This document shows positions 6,046 to 13,452 of a stretch of 20,810 nucleotides of DNA, one piece after another. The notes below the pieces were generated by a model. It was not told where the DNA came from and searched no databases. It saw only the letters and a list, made by a program, of their open reading frames with translations. Source of the DNA: a virus. The DNA lies in IMG/VR virus record IMGVR_UViG_3300020420_000071, positions 1-20,810 of that record; one strand, 5' to 3'. A program made the translations under genes and the position numbers. Positions within the stretch are counted from its first letter, which is position 1, and the number at the start of each line of letters is the position of its first letter.

Positions 6046-6909
6046 ATGGCTTCACAAATCACGACCGCTTTTGTCCAGCAATTCTCAGCAAATGTCCAGC
6101 TGTTATCACAGCAAAGAGGATCTTTATTGAGAGGGTCAGTTTCGGAAGAATCTGTAACTGGAGAAAAAGCGTTTTTCGAGCAAGTAGGGTCAGTAGCAGC
6201 GGTCAAGCGAACAAGCAGACATGCTGATACTCAAATACTTGATACACCTCATAGTAGACGTATGGTCACTATGGACACTTACGAGTGGGCAGATCTTATC
6301 GATGATGCCGACAAAGTAAGATTATTAATCGATCCAACCTCAACTTATGCGCAAGCAGCTGCTAGTGCTATGGGAAGAGCGATGGATGATGCAATCATTG
6401 AAGCTGCAACTGGTACTGCAAGTACTGGTGCAAGTGGATCAACATCAACAGCATTACCAGCTGGCCAGCAAATTGCTGGTGGATCTGCTGATTTGACGAT
6501 TGCAAAGCTTATTGAAGCAAAGAAAATACTGGATGAAAATTCTGTCGATCCATCGATCGCTAGATATATCGCAGTAGGACCAGCGCAGATCGAAGCTTTG
6601 CTTGGTACAACTCAGATCACAAGCAGCGATTTCAATACTGTTAAGGCTCTATCAACTGGAGATATTAATTCATTTTTAGGATTTAATTTTATCCTAACAA
6701 ATAGATTAGCAAAGTCCGGTAATGATAGAACATGCTTTGCATGGGCTGAAGACGGAATCAAACTTGCTGTAGGGAAGGACGTACAGAGTCGCATAGACGA
6801 AAGGCCCGATAAAGCCTACTCGACTCAAGTCTTTTATTGTGCAACTTTCGGTGCAACACGAATGGAAGAAGAAAAAGTTATTTCCATCGTTTGCGATGAA
6901 TCAGCTTAG
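6046..6909 (+). CDS. major capsid protein
   Basis: This 287-aa protein should form the icosahedral shell. The N-terminus (QITTAFVQQFSANVQLLSQQRGSLLRGSV), then SRRMVTMDTYEWADLIDDADKVR and the C-terminal FGATRMEEEKVISIVCDES match the pattern I know for BPP-1-like capsid proteins (Pfam Phage_capsid_2, HK97-like fold). Domain assignment is from memory of that family. It sits after the scaffold and before the probable cement protein, as expected. SD GGAGAA at 6035-6040 supports ATG 6046; an out-of-frame ATG at 6033 is not used. Oddly, the gene contains no CCWGG although nearly every other gene here has several, perhaps reflecting codon choice for high expression. Confidence 0.88.
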   Translation: MASQITTAFVQQFSANVQLLSQQRGSLLRGSVSEESVTGEKAFFEQVGSVAAVKRTSRHADTQILDTPHSRRMVTMDTYEWADLIDDADKVRLLIDPTSTYAQAAASAMGRAMDDAIIEAATGTASTGASGSTSTALPAGQQIAGGSADLTIAKLIEAKKILDENSVDPSIARYIAVGPAQIEALLGTTQITSSDFNTVKALSTGDINSFLGFNFILTNRLAKSGNDRTCFAWAEDGIKLAVGKDVQSRIDERPDKAYSTQVFYCATFGATRMEEEKVISIVCDESA

Positions 6910-6918
6910 GAGGATTAG

Positions 6919-7416
6919 ATGACTACAAAAAATTCAACTCTTGTGAGTAATTTTGAAGCTAATCCTATGTCAATGTCCCCAGCACATCAACTTAATGGTG
7001 TGATTAGGACTATACAAGGAACTGTAGCTTTATTAACTAGCGACCTAAATGCTAATGATATTGTAATGCTTGCTCCGATCCCAACTAATGCAAGTGTCTT
7101 GAGTATTAAATTATTTAATGATGATTTAGACTCTGGATCAACAAACACTTGTGACGTTGGTCTTTACACAACCGATGGAACTGCTGTTGACGATGATGCT
7201 TATGCTTCAGCTATAACAGACCTTAGAGGTGCTGTTACAACTGGAACTGAGGTAGCATTTGAAGCGCGTGACATCAACAAGTGTGGCCAACAAGTTTGGC
7301 AAGATGGCGGGCAAACTTCAGATCCTAGCACCTATTACTATATTGCATTGACATTCGATGCAGCTGGTAACCAGGCTGGTGATCTTAGTTTCCAAATACA
7401 ATACGTTATAAACTAA
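6919..7416 (+). CDS. probable capsid cement/decoration protein
   Basis: This 165-aa protein has an excellent SD (AGGAGG, 6908-6913) nine bases after the capsid stop region. The sequence is rich in alternating hydrophobic/polar strands with many Thr, Asp and Gly residues and few helices, as in a jelly-roll. In BPP-1 the gene beside the capsid gene encodes a jelly-roll cement protein (Bbp16) that locks capsomers, and this gene has the same place, similar size and similar character. The specific homology is inference. The gene ends just before a strong terminator, so capsid and cement could share a highly abundant transcript. Confidence 0.6.
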   Translation: MTTKNSTLVSNFEANPMSMSPAHQLNGVIRTIQGTVALLTSDLNANDIVMLAPIPTNASVLSIKLFNDDLDSGSTNTCDVGLYTTDGTAVDDDAYASAITDLRGAVTTGTEVAFEARDINKCGQQVWQDGGQTSDPSTYYYIALTFDAAGNQAGDLSFQIQYVIN

Positions 7417-7449
7417 GAGGAGGGGCAGCTTCGGCTGCCCTTTTTTATT
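7417..7449 (+). promoter_or_regulatory. SD separated from the AUG by a hairpin (tail tube A leader)
   Basis: GAGGAGG (7417-7423) is the only SD upstream of ATG 7450, but it lies 26 bases away in linear sequence. The intervening 7423-7440 forms the UUCG hairpin. With it folded, nine U-rich bases separate the SD from AUG, a normal spacing. The same arrangement is seen before terS. SD-hairpin-AUG bridging is known in phage T4 genes such as gene 38. Confidence 0.5.
7423..7446 (+). terminator. Rho-independent terminator after the head genes
   Basis: GGGCAGC (7423-7429) pairs perfectly with GCTGCCC (7434-7440) around a TTCG loop closed by C-G, the very stable cUUCGg tetraloop, followed by six T (7441-7446). 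This is a textbook intrinsic terminator. It sits between the cement stop (7416) and the tail tube A start (7450), so it should reduce tail gene transcription relative to capsid, analogous to terminators after major capsid genes in other podoviruses. Confidence 0.9.
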
Positions 7450-8040
7450 ATGGCTTCAGTAGTAGATATATGTAATTCAGCGCTCAATCAGATTGGCGCA
7501 TCAAACATCATTTCATTAACAGAGGACAGTAAAGCTGCGCGTATTTGCAATCAGCGCTATGAATTTGTTAGAAACAATGTTTTTAGATCGCATCCCTGGA
7601 ATAGTTTGGTCAATAGACAAACCATATCTCCGGATGCCAACACTCCCGCATTTACGTTTGGCAAGCAGTTTTCATTGCCGACAACTCCCTTTTGTTTACG
7701 AGTTTTAAAACTAAGCGATCCAAATATTAAGTTTGTTATCGAGGGAAGAAAATTACTTTGTGATGAATCTTCTATAGAACTTGTTTTTGTTGGTCTTGAT
7801 GAAGATCCAAACAATTATGATACAATGCTACTTGAAACTATAACAGCTGCTCTTGCAGCTGACATAGCCTATCCTCTTGCTGGCAGTATTACTTTGGCAC
7901 AACAATTCAATGTTATTTATAGAGAGAAACTAAAAGAAGCAAGGTTTGTTGATGCGACTGAGGGTAATACTGTTAATACATCCAGCATCGATGATAGTGA
8001 AGTTATTGCAGCAAATACGTTTATCAATGCGAGGTTGTAA
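7450..8040 (+). CDS. tail tube protein A (T7 gp11-like adaptor)
   Basis: This 196-aa protein matches the gp11-type gatekeeper/adaptor that binds the portal and starts the tail. The N-terminus VVDICNSALNQIGASNIISL and the following ARICNQRYEFVRNNVFRSHPWN (about residues 29-50) are the conserved signature of this family. The length equals that of T7 gp11 as I recall it. Its neighbour tail tube B overlaps by one base (TAATG). The start is only four bases past the terminator T-run, and its SD is separated from the AUG by the terminator hairpin. Confidence 0.88.
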   Translation: MASVVDICNSALNQIGASNIISLTEDSKAARICNQRYEFVRNNVFRSHPWNSLVNRQTISPDANTPAFTFGKQFSLPTTPFCLRVLKLSDPNIKFVIEGRKLLCDESSIELVFVGLDEDPNNYDTMLLETITAALAADIAYPLAGSITLAQQFNVIYREKLKEARFVDATEGNTVNTSSIDDSEVIAANTFINARL

Positions 8041-10313
8041 TGGCCAAAGCATCTTTTCCATTTAGTAACTTTACAGCTGGTGAACTATCGCCCAGGTTGG
8101 ATGGAAGAACAGATGTCAGCAAATATTTTAATGGCTGCAAAACTCTTCAGAACTTTGTGATTCATCCTCATGGCGGGGCAAGTCGTAGACCTGGTACAAA
8201 GTTTGTAAGAGAGGTCAAAACAAGTTCGAACTTTACCAGGCTTATACCTTTTGAATTTAATGTAACACAAGCTTACATATTAGAGTTTGGTGAAAACTAT
8301 TTTAGAATACATAAAGATGGCGGAACTGTTATATCGGGTGGTAATCCGGTCGAGGTTGCTACAGTTTATACTTCGGCCCAAGTATCTGAAATAAAGTTTA
8401 CACAATCAGCAGATGTCATGTATTTAGTGCATCCATCGCATCCGGTGCAAAAGATTACCAGGACAAGTCATACTGCCTGGACAATATCTGAGGTCAACTT
8501 TTTAAGAGGGCCGATGCAAGATTCTAATACAACAGATACAACTTTGACTGCTAATAATAGAACGGGGTCAGTTACAATAACAGCAAGTACATCAACCTTT
8601 GTGGCAACTGATGTCGGTCGATTGGTAAGGCTTCATGACGGGTTTGCCAAGATCACAAACTTTGCAAGCGGTACATCTGTTACTGCAACTGTTCAAGAAA
8701 ATGCAGATGGCAGAACCGAACTGATGCCAAGTTATACTGCAACAACAGTTAGATTCTACGAGGGTGATCCGAGTTCAACTGGCCTGGAACATAACGATCG
8801 AATGACAGATACTGCCGGTAACTTTATTGTCGAGGGTTTTAAAGTTGGACAAAAGGTAACAATAACTGGCGCATCGAATGGCGGTAACAATGTAACTAAT
8901 GCTTTGATTGTCCAGGTTACAGCTGATACAATTTTATTTTCTCCGTCTGTAGATCTAGTCGATGAAGCAGCTGGGCAGTCTGTAACAATCAATGGTGTAT
9001 TAGAAGCTGATAAGAATTTTTCTCTTGGTGCATTTAGTGCAACAACCGGTCATCCAGCAGCTGTAAGTTTTTATGAACAGCGCCTGGTGTTTGCAAACAC
9101 AACAGCACAACCACAGACTATTTTCTTTTCGGTAGCTGGCAGCTTCGAAGATTTCAATGATGGTATAAATCCAGCTGATGCTTTGATCTACACAATAGGA
9201 TCTAACCAGGTCAATGTCATACGATACCTGGCATCCGGTAGAGTTTTGATTGTAGGTACATCCGGGGGTGAGTTTGCAGTAAGTGCAAGCGGTACGACAG
9301 AACCAATAAGTCCTACCAATGCTCAGATCAAGCGCCAGGCTAACTATGGATCGGCAAACATACAACCAATCCAGGTTGGCAACGTAACAATGTTTGTTCA
9401 AAGAGCATCGAGAAAGATTAGAGAACTTGTTTATAATTTTGACGAAGATAGTTATCAAGCACCGGATCTTACTGTCCTGGCTGAGCATATTACTGAATCC
9501 GGTATTACAGAGTTAGCTTTTCAGCAAGAGCCGGACAATGTTGTATGGTGTGTTTTGACAAATGGTAAGTTTGTTGGAATGACGTATCGAAGAGAAGAAA
9601 ATGTTGTTGGATGGCACGAACAGATTATAGGTGGATCGTTTGGATCCGGTAATGCAGTTGTTGAATCAGTAGCTGTTATACCTGGTGATCTGAATGAGGA
9701 TGAAGTATTCCTGGTTGTCAAAAGAACAATAGGCGGTGCAACAAAAAGATATATAGAATTTTTTTCAAACTTTGATTTTGGATCTGATGTTCAAGATGCT
9801 TTTTTTGTTGATAGTGGTCTGACCTACTCCGGATCAGCTGCGACAACTATATCGGGATTAGATCACCTGGAGGGTCAAACAGTTTCCATACTTGCTAATG
9901 GAGCAACACATCCGGATAAAACTGTGTCATCGGGATCCGTTACGTTAGATCGATCAGTTACAAAAGCACATATAGGATTGTCTTACAATTCTACATTACA
10001 AACTATGAGGATCGATGCTGGTGGTACAGAGGGAACTGCCCAGGGCAAGATTAAAAGAATACATGATATAACACTTAGATTATTTAGAACAGTTGGCATC
10101 CAGGTCGGTAGCAGCGAAACAGATTTAGATCGCATACCTTTTAGAAGTAGCGCTAATGCTATGGACCAGGCTTTACCATTATTTACTGGTGATAAGGAGG
10201 TCGAGTTTCGTGGTGGTTTTGACAATGATGGTTTTATTGTAGTAAAACAAAACCAGCCTTTACCGGCTACAATACTGGCTATATTTCCAAGGCTGCAAAC
10301 TTTCGATCAATGA
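8040..10313 (+). CDS. tail tube protein B (T7 gp12-like nozzle)
   Basis: This 757-aa protein should form the tail nozzle distal to the adaptor. The N-terminus (FPFSNFTAGELSPRLDGRTDVSKYFNGCKTL, then HPHGGASRRPGTKF) is a strong signature of podoviral nozzle/stabilisation proteins. YEQRLVFANT and then GGEFAVSASG in the middle are also typical. The rest is beta-rich with many Thr, Ser and Gly residues. T7 gp12 is of similar length (about 790). SD GAGGT (8031-8035) lies inside the end of the previous gene. It is followed by an ATGA overlap with the gp13-like gene. Confidence 0.88.
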   Translation: MAKASFPFSNFTAGELSPRLDGRTDVSKYFNGCKTLQNFVIHPHGGASRRPGTKFVREVKTSSNFTRLIPFEFNVTQAYILEFGENYFRIHKDGGTVISGGNPVEVATVYTSAQVSEIKFTQSADVMYLVHPSHPVQKITRTSHTAWTISEVNFLRGPMQDSNTTDTTLTANNRTGSVTITASTSTFVATDVGRLVRLHDGFAKITNFASGTSVTATVQENADGRTELMPSYTATTVRFYEGDPSSTGLEHNDRMTDTAGNFIVEGFKVGQKVTITGASNGGNNVTNALIVQVTADTILFSPSVDLVDEAAGQSVTINGVLEADKNFSLGAFSATTGHPAAVSFYEQRLVFANTTAQPQTIFFSVAGSFEDFNDGINPADALIYTIGSNQVNVIRYLASGRVLIVGTSGGEFAVSASGTTEPISPTNAQIKRQANYGSANIQPIQVGNVTMFVQRASRKIRELVYNFDEDSYQAPDLTVLAEHITESGITELAFQQEPDNVVWCVLTNGKFVGMTYRREENVVGWHEQIIGGSFGSGNAVVESVAVIPGDLNEDEVFLVVKRTIGGATKRYIEFFSNFDFGSDVQDAFFVDSGLTYSGSAATTISGLDHLEGQTVSILANGATHPDKTVSSGSVTLDRSVTKAHIGLSYNSTLQTMRIDAGGTEGTAQGKIKRIHDITLRLFRTVGIQVGSSETDLDRIPFRSSANAMDQALPLFTGDKEVEFRGGFDNDGFIVVKQNQPLPATILAIFPRLQTFDQ

Positions 10314-10759
10314 TTATTACAGATTATAAAGGGCAGCATGGTCATGACATATTGGCCGGCACAATGAATAATGGTGCGCCACAACATATTAGAAAGTTTT
10401 TAGATTTTGCAGATTCGTTGCAAGTACCTGGTCTTAGTTTTACTGCTATTCATGATGATAATATTATAGCAAGTGGTGGCTTTAAATTACTTTGGCAAGG
10501 TGTGGCTGAGATTTGGTTTTTAGCATCTGATCGGTTTCATGACCATAAAAAAACAATAATTAAAATTGTTAAGGTCAAGATCGAGGAGGTTGTCCTGGAG
10601 CATCGCCTGGTCAGATTGCAAACAGCAGTTCGCACAGATTGGCCCCAGGCACAACGATTTGCGCAGTTTTTTGGATTAGAGAATGAGGGTCTTATGAAAA
10701 AGTATGGTCCGGATGGAACAGATTATTTTAGATATTCAAGGGTATATGAATGGGTATAG
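10310..10759 (+). CDS. T7 gp13-like internal virion protein (GNAT-fold)
   Basis: This 149-aa protein lies in the gp13 position between tail tube B and the gp14-like gene and matches gp13 in size. The middle (ASGGFKLLWQGVAEIWFLAS) and C-terminal third (LQTAVRTDWPQAQRFAQFFGLENEGLMKKYGPDG) resemble the beta4 and beta5-alpha4 regions of GNAT acetyltransferases. The usual acetyl-CoA pyrophosphate loop (R/Q-x-x-G-x-G/A) after beta4 is absent; the site reads LASDRFHDHKK. A structural or assembly role is more likely than catalysis. It starts by ATGA overlap and overlaps the next gene by 10 bp. Confidence 0.75.
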   Translation: MIITDYKGQHGHDILAGTMNNGAPQHIRKFLDFADSLQVPGLSFTAIHDDNIIASGGFKLLWQGVAEIWFLASDRFHDHKKTIIKIVKVKIEEVVLEHRLVRLQTAVRTDWPQAQRFAQFFGLENEGLMKKYGPDGTDYFRYSRVYEWV

Positions 10760-11322
10760 AAGCAGCAGTAGCATCAACAGTCGTATCAACAATTACAGCA
10801 GCTAATAGCGCGAGAGCGATAGGCCGGTCACAACAAGTTGCCAATAACTATAATGCAGCTGTTGCTGAACGTAATGCAAAAGTAAATGAACAAGATGCAG
10901 TACAACTAAAAATAGCAAACGAACTTGAGATTGCAAAGTTTCAAAAAGAATTTAGAAGCTTACAAGATGCAACAAACCAGGCTTTTCGATTTAATGGTTT
11001 TGTAGCTGAATCTGGTACACCTTTGAAAGTTGCCCTGGCAAGTGCCAAAGAAGCTGATGAAGAGATTGCTATCAGAAGATACAATGCTGAGATTGGCGAG
11101 CAAAGACTTAAAGAAAGTGCTTTGCAAAACAAAATGCAAGCTGATCTATCAAGACTATATGGTAGGCAAGCAAGAGCAGCTGGCAATATCAAAGCTGGTA
11201 CTAGCTTGCTAAGTGGATTCAGTAGTGTTGCAAACTTAAATGCTTCTTACAATTTATCCAGGCAAAATATCCTTGGAAATACAAACAGACAAAAACAATT
11301 AATATTATCTAGGTATGGTTGA
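10750..11322 (+). CDS. internal virion protein (T7 gp14-like)
   Basis: This 190-aa protein is in the gp14 position of the ejection block and matches the gp14 length (196). It begins with an Ala/Val-rich segment (IEAAVASTVVSTITAANS) that could insert in a membrane. Long Ala/Gln/Glu/Lys helices follow, with the FNGFVAESGTPLKVALASA motif around residues 78-96 that recurs in such proteins. In T7, gp14 enters the outer membrane first and helps form the DNA channel. The SD is weak and start ATG 10750 lies inside the end of the previous gene. Confidence 0.8.
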   Translation: MGIEAAVASTVVSTITAANSARAIGRSQQVANNYNAAVAERNAKVNEQDAVQLKIANELEIAKFQKEFRSLQDATNQAFRFNGFVAESGTPLKVALASAKEADEEIAIRRYNAEIGEQRLKESALQNKMQADLSRLYGRQARAAGNIKAGTSLLSGFSSVANLNASYNLSRQNILGNTNRQKQLILSRYG

Positions 11323-13445
11323 TGAAAGTTCCTACATATAGATCTCAAACACAACGATCAAACATAAGTGGCGCTGAGCAACTTCAAGTTCGTGCTGCTC
11401 CAGGACAGTTTGCACAAACTGCCCAGGCAAGTTTTGATTTTGCAACAACAGCACAAAGAGCATCTCTTAATGCTTTGGATAATGCACAAAAAGAACAGCT
11501 GCTTGCTTTTGAGCAACAACAAGAAAAAGATTTGCTTGAGTTTGAAATAGATAAGAAAACAACTTTTGAACAAGAAAAAAATCAAAACATGTTGTCTTTT
11601 AAAAAACAGCTTTCAGAAGCATCTATCAAAGCTAAGTTTATGGATCCGGTAAAAGCAGTTGATTTTTTTGACAATGAAAAAAAGACAATCGCAAAAAACC
11701 TAAGTAAAAATTTTACGAGTCAAAATGCTCTAAGAGAGTTTCAGTTGGATTCTGAATCAGATTATATCCATAGAAGAATATCAGTTAAATCTGATGCGAT
11801 GAATCGTAAGATCAATTCACAAGCTGCAACGTACCTGGATTCAATAAATACTTACAAAGCAGATTATATTTATGGTAATGCAGCTGAAAAAAAGAAAGCA
11901 GAAGAAAAGATATTTGGTAAAGGCGGTTTCTTCGACAAGATGGTCGAACTTGGTTATTACAATGAAGCTGAAGCAACAACAAAGAAACAAGCTTTGCAAA
12001 GAGATCTGCTAGAAGAATCCACTATAAAAAGCTTTAATGATCTTAATACAATGGAGGAAAAGCAAAATTTTATTAATCTTCTAAAAAAGAATCCTCTTAA
12101 ACCTCTTGGCCCTGGAAAAAATAGATCGCTTGTTGCGAAGCTTGAAAGTGACCTGGGTGACATGAAAAAAATAAATGTTGCTGAAATTAAGGAGGTCAAT
12201 GCAAGTCTAAAAGAAATGAACAAGATACTCATGAATAGCGGTACTGTTAAGATCGAGGACATTGAAGTTTTAGAGGGAAAAGCACGAAGCTTGAACAGCC
12301 AAGAAAATGTCGCTCTTGCAAACAAACTTAAAATTAAACAAGAAATATTTTCCAGGATGAGAAAGAAAAGTCCAACTGAAGTTACACAGATTATTAGAAC
12401 ATTGAGAACTGAGGGCCTGGCTAACTATGGTGCTGAGGGTATCGATACTGTTTTGGAAACTGAACTCCTCAAAGAAGCAGAATCTTTTTCTAACAAGATG
12501 AGAACTGAACTTAGTCGAGATCCTCTAAATTTTGCTGGCGGTGCTGGATTAATTAAATTTAAAGAATTAGATTTGATGTCACCTAATTTTGAAGTAGATA
12601 TTTCAAAACGAATACAGCATGCCCAGGCAGTCAATACAGTCTATGGAACACCGCTTACTTTTCTAAGTGAATCAGAACAACAAATATTCTCTAGTTTTTT
12701 TAATAATAAAAATAATTCCAAAGCAGACAGACTTTCATTTTTAGCAAGATTGAATCAAGGATTTGGAAAACATACTGGATCTGTTTTAAAAGAACTATCT
12801 CAAAAAGGGTCTCCGGATCTTGCACATATTGGTGGATTGTTTCTGCAAGGTAATGTTCCAGCAGCTACCAAAGCTTTAGATGGTTTAGATCTTAAAAACT
12901 CCGGTGTAGTACAAGAAGCAACAGCAATAGATTACAATGATGTCTTTCGAAGAAACTTAGGTGATGCCTTGAGATTTCTACCAACAGAGGTCCAGGGAGC
13001 AACCAGGAACGTAGCTGTTTTAATTTACAATGCAATACAAGCTGAACAAGGCGAAACGATGTTTAGGCCAAAGAATATGGAAAAAGCGCTGAAGCTTGCC
13101 CTGGGCGGAAAAATGTCCGGTGGTGATGCTATCGGTGGGATTGAAGATGTCAATGGAGAGCCAACACTTATACCAAAAGAACTATCAGCAAAGCAGTTAG
13201 AAGATATGCTTAAAACTATAACTCCCGATAAAATATCCTCAATGACCGGCCTAAATTTAAACAGAGAAATAGTCGATGATATTAATGATGGTGACTATGA
13301 TCTTTTTGCAAAAGGTGATGGCACATATTATCTAGCCAGGGGTAAAGGCGATGAGATTCGTATCCTAGCTGATAGTAGTGGTAATCGCATCGTTATCGAT
13401 GCTCTATCTTTTTATAATCTTAGAGATGCTGGCGATATAGATTAG
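11322..13445 (+). CDS. internal virion protein (T7 gp15-like)
   Basis: I chose ATG 11322 (TGATG overlap with the previous stop) over in-frame TTG 11319. The 707-aa protein is close to T7 gp15 (747) and sits in its position. The N-terminal 100 residues are Gln/Ala-rich then Lys/Glu-rich, a likely coiled coil. The rest is mostly charged alpha-helix with many Lys and Asn. A small beta-rich end (DGTYYLARGKGDEIRILAD, about 660-680) closes it. gp15-like proteins form a periplasmic tube for genome ejection. Assignment rests on position, length and composition, since this family diverges quickly. Confidence 0.7.
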   Translation: MKVPTYRSQTQRSNISGAEQLQVRAAPGQFAQTAQASFDFATTAQRASLNALDNAQKEQLLAFEQQQEKDLLEFEIDKKTTFEQEKNQNMLSFKKQLSEASIKAKFMDPVKAVDFFDNEKKTIAKNLSKNFTSQNALREFQLDSESDYIHRRISVKSDAMNRKINSQAATYLDSINTYKADYIYGNAAEKKKAEEKIFGKGGFFDKMVELGYYNEAEATTKKQALQRDLLEESTIKSFNDLNTMEEKQNFINLLKKNPLKPLGPGKNRSLVAKLESDLGDMKKINVAEIKEVNASLKEMNKILMNSGTVKIEDIEVLEGKARSLNSQENVALANKLKIKQEIFSRMRKKSPTEVTQIIRTLRTEGLANYGAEGIDTVLETELLKEAESFSNKMRTELSRDPLNFAGGAGLIKFKELDLMSPNFEVDISKRIQHAQAVNTVYGTPLTFLSESEQQIFSSFFNNKNNSKADRLSFLARLNQGFGKHTGSVLKELSQKGSPDLAHIGGLFLQGNVPAATKALDGLDLKNSGVVQEATAIDYNDVFRRNLGDALRFLPTEVQGATRNVAVLIYNAIQAEQGETMFRPKNMEKALKLALGGKMSGGDAIGGIEDVNGEPTLIPKELSAKQLEDMLKTITPDKISSMTGLNLNREIVDDINDGDYDLFAKGDGTYYLARGKGDEIRILADSSGNRIVIDALSFYNLRDAGDID

Positions 13446-13452
13446 GAATAGT

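Noticed and set aside
6033-6227. ATG at 6033 as an alternative start near the capsid gene
   Set aside because: Different frame from the capsid. The SD GGAGAA at 6035-6040 lies downstream of this ATG and serves ATG 6046.
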